Shown here in pieces: positions 31,140 through 36,639 of a stretch of 36,639 nucleotides of DNA (within the stretch, counting starts at the first letter, position 1; each line of letters opens with the position of its first letter). Source of the DNA: Kiritimatiellia bacterium (GTDB lineage: Bacteria; Verrucomicrobiota; Kiritimatiellia; RFP12; UBA1067); contig JAFUEM010000051.1 of assembly GCA_017463935.1 (NCBI GenBank), positions 1 to 36,639 on the forward strand, given 5' to 3'. The translations under genes and the position numbers were made by a program. A model generated the notes under the pieces. It did no database searches. It was not told the DNA's origin and saw only the letters and a program-made list of their open reading frames with translations.

Positions 31140-31440
31140 AGACCGCTCCTATCGCTCCTTCGCGGCAAGTCTCGGCAAGCCGCGTGAAATGGTCGTTTTC
31201 GTCTATCCTCATGGTGCGGCACTGCATGCGCTTCTGCGCACCTTCTGCGAGAAGTCCGTAGAAAAACGGAAACAGTACTTGAGACCGATGTACAGCCTTT
31301 CGCTTTGGAATGGAGAACGCCACCGACGGACGAGTACTCTGCCGGTACTCGCGTGCATAGCGGAATTCATACCCGCCATGCCTGAAGCGGGCCAGCACCC
31401 CTGCCTCAATGCCCTTCACATATACTGTCACGCACTTCAT
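31123..31440 (-). CDS. hipS: HipS-like antitoxin (HipA N-subdomain-1 as separate protein)
   Basis: 105 residues. TVYVKGIEAGVLAR, then FRYAREYRQ and VAFSIPKRK match the HipA N-terminal 'Couple_hipA' domain. It ends in LLAEGAQ, the usual place where the kinase would continue. In the HipBST system of enteropathogenic E. coli this small protein, rather than HipB, neutralises the toxin. The gene order B-S-T and overlaps (ATGA with hipB, 17 nt with hipT) are the same here. Expression of three proteins in a fixed ratio is therefore likely. Confidence 0.82.
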   Translation of the reverse strand: MKCVTVYVKGIEAGVLARFRHGGYEFRYAREYRQSTRPSVAFSIPKRKAVHRSQVLFPFFYGLLAEGAQKRMQCRTMRIDENDHFTRLAETCREGAIGAVYVRPR

Positions 31441-31652
31441 GTCGCCTCCATGTCCTTGACGACAAGCTTCAACTCAAGCCCCAGCGCGTCCGCGACCGAA
31501 TCGACAAGCCGCATCGTCGGATTGCCGCCGCCGCGCTCCAGATTGCAGAGCGCATGCTCTGAAACGCCGCAAAGCGAAGCCAATTCCCGCTGATTGACTT
31601 TCAGTGCCTTGCGCCGTTTGGCAATAAACAATCCTATCTCTGCAATTTTCAT
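31437..31652 (-). CDS. hipB: HipB-like XRE transcriptional regulator of HipBST
   Basis: 71 residues: HTH_3 domain LFIAKRRKALKVNQRELASLCGVSEHALCNLERGGGNPT and a short dimer/tail segment. It represses its own operon in the family. The ATG is inside a perfect dyad TTCATT-AC-AATGAA and 8 nt after the -10, so DNA binding would block both transcription and, on a leaderless message, the start region. Confidence 0.85.
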   Translation of the reverse strand: MKIAEIGLFIAKRRKALKVNQRELASLCGVSEHALCNLERGGGNPTMRLVDSVADALGLELKLVVKDMEAT

Positions 31653-31689
31653 TACAATGAAGTTTATCATATTATCTTGCCTTGGTCAA
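31648..31689 (-). promoter_or_regulatory. hipBST promoter and operator
   Basis: -35 TTGACC (31689-31684), 17-bp spacer, -10 TAAACT (31666-31661), 8 nt to ATG 31652. The dyad TTCATT-AC-AATGAA (31648-31661) covers the transcription start and start codon and is the probable HipB site. Confidence 0.75.
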
Positions 31690-31712
31690 GCCGCAGCAGA
31701 TCATTTTTTTCA

Positions 31713-31811
31713 TTATACTGAAACAAGAAGACCCAGCCTGAAACTTGCTAACCTCAGGTAGTTCATGAGTATGGCGTATGTCTCGTCTTCATAGATCAAA
31801 TCGGTGTTCAT
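31713..31811 (-). pseudogene. GxxExxY-family gene reduced to its two ends
   Basis: A 32-codon ORF reads MNTDLIYEDETYAIL followed directly by MNYLRLASFRLGLLVSV. The first half matches the start of GxxExxY proteins (DLIYKEESYKILG type) and the second matches their C-terminal end (VLNYLRATGFKLGLLVNF type). The central GxxExxY motif itself has been deleted in frame. It still has a perfect full copy I promoter and a leaderless ATG 6 nt downstream. The TAA overlaps another TATAAT. Confidence 0.7.
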
Positions 31812-31817
31812 GCGTTG

Positions 31818-31848
31818 ATTATACCAAATCCGCGGCGGATGCGCCGCG
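31818..31848 (-). repeat. Hairpin-promoter repeat, copy I (full)
   Basis: Full element with loop GCATCC; ATG of the GxxExxY remnant is 6 nt after the TATAAT. Begins 14 nt after the stop of the 31862-33184 gene. Confidence 0.92.
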
Positions 31849-31861
31849 CTATGGATGGCGC

Positions 31862-33184
31862 TTATTTCGAAGGGAGCGTCTTGCCGAGCGTGATCATCGG
31901 CGACTGAAGGATCGTGAGGACGACGGCACCGCGGCGGACGAGTCGGTATTCTTCGCCGCGCCTCTCATAGCGCGGCAGGGCGTATGCGATATCGATGGCG
32001 AGATCGCCGAGCTTGCCGACGAACGTCTGCACCTTGTCCAATCCGAAAAGCGCGCGCGAGTCGCCGAACGTCGGAACGCCCGCGCCCAGCACCTCTGCGA
32101 GCTGCGCACGGCCCTCAGCCGTGTCCGCGACGGGTATCCGCTCGCCATACGCCGTCTCAAGGCTGTCGAGTACATCCTTTGCCAGGCGCTGAAGTTCCGC
32201 TTCCTCGACATCGCCAGAATACGCGCGACGCGCGACGAAGTTCACGATCGGCACCTGGAAGAAGCTCGTCGTGCCGCTGTTCGGCTTGCATTCGACAAGC
32301 CCTGCAACGGGATGTTCCATAGGCGTCCATTCGTTCTTCGGCGGCCATTCGGGCGAATCGCTCTTTTGCCCTTTCTTTTCCTCCGTTGCGTCGAAGTCTA
32401 TTCCGAAAAGCTTTCCAAGCGCTTCCCTCAAGCGCTTGGCCTCCGCATGCGCCTTCACCTGCTCCTCCTGAGAGACAAGTCCCGCTATTGACGAGGAGGC
32501 GACCGACACAGGCTCCTTTGTGCGCGGGACAAACGAGGTATAGACATGAACATGGACAGAGCACATTCTCTTCCTGTCAACCATTCCCGAGACGGAATAC
32601 CCTACGCCAACGCCCTCGCGCTCACCGAAGCCGTTGATGTGGCTGAAGCTGGTAGAGACCGTCTGATGACTTTTCGAATCGCCCTTTGTCATCTGTTCGA
32701 TGCGCTCGTCGATCTCTTCATCGGAAAACTCACCGCCGTACTTGCTCGCCTCCATCTTCACTCCAAAGCGCTTCGAGATGTCGTCAGCAACCTCCTTCAT
32801 GACCTTTCGGCATTCATCGACGGTCAGCGTGCCGCCGATGCCGCGCTTTTTCCCTCCGATCGAAAAACTATACGAATCAAGCCGGCGCTCTTCGCCCTTG
32901 AAATTGAGACTCACGGATTTCACGCCGTGGTAAGGGGTGGACAGACGGACGGATCCGTACGCGCTCCAGTTGGTCGTCGTCACCATCGTCTCCGGGTCGT
33001 ATGATGCGCTTGTATCGGACAGCACGGACTTGCCGAGCCGCATCGCGTAGTTCGTGGACCCAAGCGTCAGGTCAAACGGAGAGTCGACGGTGAAATCAGA
33101 TTCCGCGGCGGCGGATGCAGAAACTCCGGCGCAAAGCGAGAAGCCGAGCGAAACGGCGCATACCCATACCATGCAATTCTTCAT
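31862..33184 (-). CDS. Secreted hypothetical protein, downstream paralogue
   Basis: 440 residues. Signal peptide MKNCMVWVCAVSLGFSLCAG, mature region beginning SDFTVDSPFDLTLGSTNYAM. Shared landmarks with the next gene upstream: VDSPFDL...GS..YA, a DECRK/DECCK segment, 'QEEQVKAHAEA' and 'SEQEKAHREA' helices, a 'GIDFDA/GVDLDA' motif, and a C-terminal YxLVRRGAVVLTILQSP / YEVALRGAVVVEVVQSP. The two are paralogues at roughly a quarter to a third identity by eye. Function unknown. Has its own GGAAAGGAG Shine-Dalgarno inside the upstream gene end, so the pair is an operon. Confidence 0.78.
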   Translation of the reverse strand: MKNCMVWVCAVSLGFSLCAGVSASAAAESDFTVDSPFDLTLGSTNYAMRLGKSVLSDTSASYDPETMVTTTNWSAYGSVRLSTPYHGVKSVSLNFKGEERRLDSYSFSIGGKKRGIGGTLTVDECRKVMKEVADDISKRFGVKMEASKYGGEFSDEEIDERIEQMTKGDSKSHQTVSTSFSHINGFGEREGVGVGYSVSGMVDRKRMCSVHVHVYTSFVPRTKEPVSVASSSIAGLVSQEEQVKAHAEAKRLREALGKLFGIDFDATEEKKGQKSDSPEWPPKNEWTPMEHPVAGLVECKPNSGTTSFFQVPIVNFVARRAYSGDVEEAELQRLAKDVLDSLETAYGERIPVADTAEGRAQLAEVLGAGVPTFGDSRALFGLDKVQTFVGKLGDLAIDIAYALPRYERRGEEYRLVRRGAVVLTILQSPMITLGKTLPSK

Positions 33185-33186
33185 TA

Positions 33187-34566
33187 TCAACGGTCTCCTT
33201 TCCGATTGGACTCGGCTTTGCGCTTCTTCGTCTGCGACAGAATCGGCGACTGGACGACTTCCACCACCACCGCGCCGCGCAGAGCGACTTCGTACTTTCC
33301 GTTCCGCTTCACGTATGACGGCTGCGCGTACTTGATCCCGATGCTGATGTCGCCGACTCCGCCCTTGAAGAAATCGCCGGTGCGTCCGAGCCGAAGCATC
33401 GCCCTGAGGTCGCCGAACGCAGGCGGCTCATCATCCGGCGAATCGCCTTTCTCCGCCTCCTTCGCGTCGACATCGTACTCTGGAATCTTCTCCCCGAACT
33501 CCTGCTCAAGCGCATCCAGTATCTTCTTTGACTCGGCCTTAAGCTCCTCCTCTCCGATATGGCCGTCGAAGGCATGGCGTATGGCGAACGACGTCATCGG
33601 GATGAACAGCATGCGGACGCCCATGTCCGCCCTGCGCTCGGTGCATCCGGCAAAGGGCTTCTCGAGGGGAAACCATTCGGCCTTCGCCGGAGTGTTTGTC
33701 AGCGTCAGCAGAGCGGCGGACATGTCGTTAGTGGAGGATGGTGCGTCGAGGTCTACGCCGAACACGCGCTTGATCGTCGCGCGCAATGCGTCCGCCTCCC
33801 TGTGCGCCTTCTCCTGCTCGGACGTGCGCAGCGAAAGGTCGACGGCATGGGGCTTGTTCGTGTAGACCGGGATATGCCCGTCGTCGCGTGACGACACAGA
33901 AGATCGAAGAAAATCTCGCGGACGTTCAATGCGGAGGCTTATCCAGCACTTCTTGTTTTCATGCATCATCGCCGAGAGAAAGTACCACACGTCCCCGAAC
34001 CTGTTGGTCGTGGTTACACTCTCCGACCGGAAACCTGATGAGAACGAACTGCCGACTTTTTCGCGCTTCACGAGCTCCTCGATCTTCTCTCTTGCCTCCT
34101 CCTCCGTCACATCGTCGTCCACATCAATCTCCTCGCCGAGTCGCTTGGACATGTCTGCGGCAATTTCACTGTGAATCTTGCAGCATTCGTCGAACGCCAG
34201 CGCACCGGCAAAACTCTTGTCGTCCTCTCCAATCGAAAGACGCGCACTCGAAAGCGTTTTTCCCTCGCCATTGAACGAAAGCAACGCTTTTTTCGCGCCG
34301 AAGTACGGCTGGGCAAAATGCGCTTCGCCGGAATGGTACCAGTTCGTGACCGTCTCGCCTGTATCTGAGTCCTTTCGGACGTCCTTATGTGACTTGACGG
34401 CGCTTCCGAGCGCCTTCGCATACTCGGGCGATCCAATCTCAAGGTCGAAAGGTGAATCGACGACGATCTTGCCGTTCTCGACGCGGAATTCTCCGGCCAG
34501 CGCCGTGCATGCGCACAACGCGCCGACGATGCACGCGGACAGAATCTCTCTTCTAAAATTTTTCAT
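33187..34566 (-). CDS. Secreted hypothetical protein, upstream paralogue
   Basis: 459 residues. Signal peptide MKNFRREILSACIVGALCAC (ends near TALAG), then KIVVDSPFDLEIGSPEYA as in its paralogue. The middle is rich in charged helices (VTEEEAREKIEELVKREK). No enzyme motif. The ATG at 34566 is 7 nt after TATAAT of repeat copy J, so the mRNA is probably leaderless; an alternative TTG two codons upstream is less likely. The paralogue 31862-33184 follows after 2 nt. Confidence 0.78.
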   Translation of the reverse strand: MKNFRREILSACIVGALCACTALAGEFRVENGKIVVDSPFDLEIGSPEYAKALGSAVKSHKDVRKDSDTGETVTNWYHSGEAHFAQPYFGAKKALLSFNGEGKTLSSARLSIGEDDKSFAGALAFDECCKIHSEIAADMSKRLGEEIDVDDDVTEEEAREKIEELVKREKVGSSFSSGFRSESVTTTNRFGDVWYFLSAMMHENKKCWISLRIERPRDFLRSSVSSRDDGHIPVYTNKPHAVDLSLRTSEQEKAHREADALRATIKRVFGVDLDAPSSTNDMSAALLTLTNTPAKAEWFPLEKPFAGCTERRADMGVRMLFIPMTSFAIRHAFDGHIGEEELKAESKKILDALEQEFGEKIPEYDVDAKEAEKGDSPDDEPPAFGDLRAMLRLGRTGDFFKGGVGDISIGIKYAQPSYVKRNGKYEVALRGAVVVEVVQSPILSQTKKRKAESNRKGDR

Positions 34567-34573
34567 GCGCAAT

Positions 34574-34604
34574 ATTATACCAAATCCGCGGCGGATGCGC
34601 CGCG
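34574..34604 (-). repeat. Hairpin-promoter repeat, copy J (full)
   Basis: Full element with loop GCATCC; starts 5 nt after the stop of the 34610-35737 gene and ends 7 nt before the paralogue ATG. Confidence 0.93.
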
Positions 34605-34609
34605 GAAGG

Positions 34610-35737
34610 TCATTTCACCGCCATGCCGACCACGGCGGAACCGGGGTGCCGGAGGAACGCGGCGAGATAGGGCTTCACGTCGTTCGGCCATGTTGTACAG
34701 ATCCTCTGCGGCGTCCCGCCCGGCTTGGCGATGACGAGCTCGTTCATCTGCTCGTTGTTTATCCATCTACTACTTTCGCGAACCTTGACGTCAAAAGGTC
34801 CGCCGTATTCAAACCGCTGGCGCGCACCAATAGGGCCGACTCCAACAAAGGTTGTTCCGTAGCCGTGGTCGAGCGTTATCGTACGCTTGCCGAAGAGCAC
34901 GAAGATAAGCTGCGCGAACGGGAAAAGCATCACGAAGGCGAAAGCTATTTTCGCCGGAAGCGGTATGCCTGTAAACCTGAACCAGACCATCCAGGTGAAG
35001 AATGTCATCACAGCGACAAGGACAATCGCCAGCAGCCACCTGACGCGGCGCAGAACGACGGATATCCGCCCTTCCAAGTCGCGCGAAATGGACATTCCCC
35101 TCGGAGGCCTCCCGGCGAGCAGCGTGAAGTCGCGGCGCTCGATCCCCGCTTCTTCGGCGGCAATCTCGTCAGCGCTCTTTCCCGCGGGCTTTGGCGCGCC
35201 CGCCGTTACGGCGACTTCCTTCGCGGCCTTGCAGAGTGTGTAGATGATGTCGCCATCGGTCGAATCGTATATCACGCGTGGTCCGTCAAGATCGAACCTT
35301 GTCTTCACGATAAGGCGATAGGCAGTGTAGGTTCCGCCCTTGCTCCTGTGGCACACTACTTCGTCAGTGCCGATTTCACCCTTCATAGGAAACGAAAACT
35401 CCTTCGTGAAGCCGAATCGTCCGACGCCGGTGAACCGCGTTCCTCCCTCGCGCCGGAAGGTGAAGACCGTCCTCCCGAAAATCATCAGCAGAATCATGCT
35501 GGCGACAAATATCTCGGGGCCGAAAAGCATCAGCACGGCAAGGACCAGCTTGAAGCTGAACGGCTTTGTGAAAATGTCGATGACAATCATGTAGCAGCCG
35601 AACGACCAGAAGGCGAGCCAGAGCATCAAGAATATACAGGCCGCGCTCCAGTGACCGAATGTGACGCGAACAAACGGCTCTCCGTTCTCCGACCCGCGCT
35701 CGATCTCAACCCCGTCGCATGTCGCAATCTGTTTCAT
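34610..35737 (-). CDS. Membrane protein with internal duplication
   Basis: 375 residues in two similar halves. Each half has two hydrophobic segments (about 32-55 and 65-90; 232-252 and 258-282). Each is followed by an RTxxxxxxxGTxFxGVG pattern: RTVFTFRREGGTRFTGVGR and RTITLDHGYGTTFVGVGP, then a cytosolic domain. Unknown function; the fold could be a PH-like YdbT/bPH2 type membrane protein, which often carries such segments, but this is uncertain. The start MKQIATC was chosen over an upstream TTG. The promoter is a degenerate repeat (copy K). Confidence 0.7.
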   Translation of the reverse strand: MKQIATCDGVEIERGSENGEPFVRVTFGHWSAACIFLMLWLAFWSFGCYMIVIDIFTKPFSFKLVLAVLMLFGPEIFVASMILLMIFGRTVFTFRREGGTRFTGVGRFGFTKEFSFPMKGEIGTDEVVCHRSKGGTYTAYRLIVKTRFDLDGPRVIYDSTDGDIIYTLCKAAKEVAVTAGAPKPAGKSADEIAAEEAGIERRDFTLLAGRPPRGMSISRDLEGRISVVLRRVRWLLAIVLVAVMTFFTWMVWFRFTGIPLPAKIAFAFVMLFPFAQLIFVLFGKRTITLDHGYGTTFVGVGPIGARQRFEYGGPFDVKVRESSRWINNEQMNELVIAKPGGTPQRICTTWPNDVKPYLAAFLRHPGSAVVGMAVK

Positions 35738-35750
35738 CTTTTCAAAGCAA

Positions 35751-35785
35751 CACCATGCCAACCCAACGGCGGATGCGCCGCGCGG
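35751..35785 (-). repeat. Hairpin-promoter repeat, copy K (degenerate)
   Basis: Minus strand keeps CGCGGCGCATCCGCCG and GTTGG, but the -10 position reads CATGGT and the proximal arm has lost bases. Lies directly after the superoxide dismutase stop and before the 34610-35737 gene. Confidence 0.6.
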
Positions 35786-36487
35786 TCAGTCTGCCGCAAG
35801 GCGGCGGGAGGCGGCAGACCAGTCGAGGTGCTTTTCGACGACGGCCTTCGCGTACGCCGCGCGCTGGTTCTGCCAGTCGAGATAGTAGGCGTGTTCCCAG
35901 ACGTCGACGACAAGAAGCGGCTTCACGCCGGTGCGTCCGAACGGCGTGTCGGCGTTCGCGGTCGATTCGACGGAGATCTTTCCGTCCTTCGCGACGAGCC
36001 ACGCCCAGCCGCTGCCGAAACGCTTCACGGCGGCGTCCGCAAGCGCGGCCCTGCACGCGTCGAGCGACACGAACGCCGCGTCGATCGCCGCCATGAGCGC
36101 GTCCGACGGCGCGCCGCCCTTCCCCTCCGGCGCGAGCGAGTTCCAGTAGAAGTCGTGGTTCCACGCCTGCGCCGCGTTGTTGAAAATGGCCGTGTCGCCA
36201 GCCGCGCGCGCGGCGACGACGATCTCGCCGAGCGAGAGGCCTTCGTACTTCGTCCCGGCAGTCAGCCCTTTCAGCGTGTTGACGTAGCCGGCGTGATGCT
36301 TGCCGTAATGGAACGAAATCGTCCGGGCCGAAATCGTCGGCTCCAGGGCATTATCGGCGTAGGGGAGCGGCGGAAGTGCGATCTCGTTCATGGTTGTTGT
36401 TCCTTTCGGTAAGGTGTTGCAAGCCGTCGCCAGGGCCGCACAAGCTGCTCCGGCGCAGAACTGCCGTCGTGTCAACTTTGTCGTCAT
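35786..36487 (-). CDS. sod: Fe/Mn superoxide dismutase with optional export signal
   Basis: 233 residues from the long start. The mature enzyme is a standard Fe/Mn SOD: FHYGKHHAGYVN (metal-binding His), QAWNHDFYWNSL (second His), GSGWAWLV, and DVWEHAYYLDWQN (metal-binding Asp and His). The long form begins MTTKLTRRQFCAGAACAALA and has a twin-arginine motif and a lipobox-like LATAC, so it could be an exported lipoprotein. Its ATG is 9 nt after a TATACT box with -35 TTGCTG at 17 bp. A second ATG at 36391 (MNEIALPPLPY) has the Shine-Dalgarno GAAAGGAAC and would give a cytosolic SOD of normal length. Confidence 0.9.
   Translation of the reverse strand: MTTKLTRRQFCAGAACAALATACNTLPKGTTTMNEIALPPLPYADNALEPTISARTISFHYGKHHAGYVNTLKGLTAGTKYEGLSLGEIVVAARAAGDTAIFNNAAQAWNHDFYWNSLAPEGKGGAPSDALMAAIDAAFVSLDACRAALADAAVKRFGSGWAWLVAKDGKISVESTANADTPFGRTGVKPLLVVDVWEHAYYLDWQNQRAAYAKAVVEKHLDWSAASRRLAAD
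36389..36406 (-). promoter_or_regulatory. Internal Shine-Dalgarno and second start of sod
   Basis: GAAAGGAACAACAACC then ATG (36391), the same leader type used by genes at 6330 and 6874. Initiation here skips the 32-residue export signal. Confidence 0.65.
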
Positions 36488-36496
36488 TGCGGCAGT

Positions 36497-36525
36497 AGTA
36501 TATCAAAACTGCGCAGCGCCAGCAA
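36497..36525 (-). promoter_or_regulatory. sod promoter
   Basis: -35 TTGCTG (36525-36520), 17-bp spacer, extended -10 TATACT (36502-36497, preceded by TGA), 9 nt to ATG 36487. Confidence 0.6.
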
Positions 36526-36567
36526 TCGTGCAAGGCCAGGCGGAAATCCCTGCACGGATTCGGCATC

Positions 36568-36607
36568 GCCCGGCCATCGCCCATTCGTCCGCGCCGAACG
36601 GCCGGGC
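36568..36607 (-). terminator. Possible terminator-like inverted repeat of upstream gene
   Basis: GCCCGGCC (36568-36575) and GGCCGGGC (36600-36607) can pair around a 24-nt loop, just after a TGA (36609-36611). No T-tract, so function is uncertain. Confidence 0.3.
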
Positions 36608-36608
36608 C

Positions 36609-36639
36609 TCAGCGGGGCAGCAGCTCGGCGAGGGCCGCC
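36609..36639 (-). CDS. C-terminal end of an unidentified gene at the window edge
   Basis: Nine codons (AALAELLPR) before TGA at 36609-36611 read as the end of a minus-strand gene entering from the right. Too short to identify. Confidence 0.3.
   Translation of the reverse strand, partial: AALAELLPR

Noticed and set aside
16955-35785. The dispersed repeats as a CRISPR array or tandem satellite
   Set aside because: Copies are 0.8-3.3 kb apart with whole genes between, all in one orientation relative to genes; no spacers and no cas genes.
16955-35785. Dispersed repeats as simple rho-independent terminators
   Set aside because: The dyad is followed by GATTTGGTATAAT, not a T-run, and one to two dozen bases of sequence are conserved beyond the stem; a termination role may be added but does not explain the conservation.
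34178-36412. 744-codon plus-strand open frame
   Set aside because: Runs antisense through three different minus-strand genes and across repeat copies J and K; no domain and no start signal.

Overview
The window is a GC-rich bacterial chromosome segment, roughly 58-60% GC by eye. Nearly every gene is on the minus strand, with short or overlapping junctions. No rRNA, tRNA, phage, IS element or CRISPR array is visible. The gene content (serine palmitoyltransferase-like enzyme, LA_2272-type surface-repeat proteins, AAA/DUF4143 ATPase, orphan [FeFe]-hydrogenase-type regulators, lipoproteins of unknown family) suggests an anaerobic gut-type bacterium of the PVC group (Kiritimatiellota, Lentisphaerota or Verrucomicrobiota). 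That placement is inference; there is no marker gene.

Layout, read along the minus strand from high to low coordinates. 36.5-35.8 kb: Fe/Mn superoxide dismutase with two possible starts. 35.7-25.0 kb: accessory block of membrane proteins, lipoproteins and secreted proteins of unknown family, including a tandem paralogue pair, a tripartite HipBST-like toxin-antitoxin operon, a zinc-ribbon/rhomboid-like protein with a Vsr-type endonuclease, and a four-repeat lipoprotein. 24.9-21.2 kb: remnants of YkgJ, YoeB and HipA genes around an intact Fic protein and a HipB regulator, plus the only convincing plus-strand gene (21704-22171). 20.9-17.0 kb: phosphatase-like lipoprotein, an intact and a nonsense-interrupted LA_2272 protein, and membrane proteins. 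16.9-15.8 kb: membrane metallophosphoesterase.

15.7-7.0 kb is a more conventional metabolic region. A translationally coupled operon encodes a serine palmitoyltransferase-like alpha-oxoamine synthase, a UbiA-type prenyltransferase, a radical SAM enzyme and a diacylglycerol/sphingosine-kinase-like protein. It is followed by an AAA-DUF4143 ATPase and then a ThiL-like, epimerase and ferredoxin-nitroreductase set. 6.9-4.9 kb holds a membrane protein and a lipoprotein. 4.9-1.9 kb is a five-gene overlapping operon (DRTGG, CBS-HATPase, DRTGG, PHP, HATPase) of the type usually found beside electron-bifurcating [FeFe] hydrogenases, here without the hydrogenase. A secreted GH31 glycosidase runs off the left edge.

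The most unusual signal is a dispersed element of about 31 bp: a GC-rich dyad (CGCGGC-N6-GCCGCG) placed 7 bp upstream of an extended -10 box (TTTGGTATAAT). Between 16.9 and 35.8 kb I count seven full, one near-full solo, and three partial or degenerate copies, nearly all just 5' of a minus-strand gene; the 1-15.7 kb region has none. In many units, with or without the element, the ATG lies only 6-9 nt beyond the -10 box, which predicts leaderless mRNAs. Other units have longer leaders with strong Shine-Dalgarno sequences.
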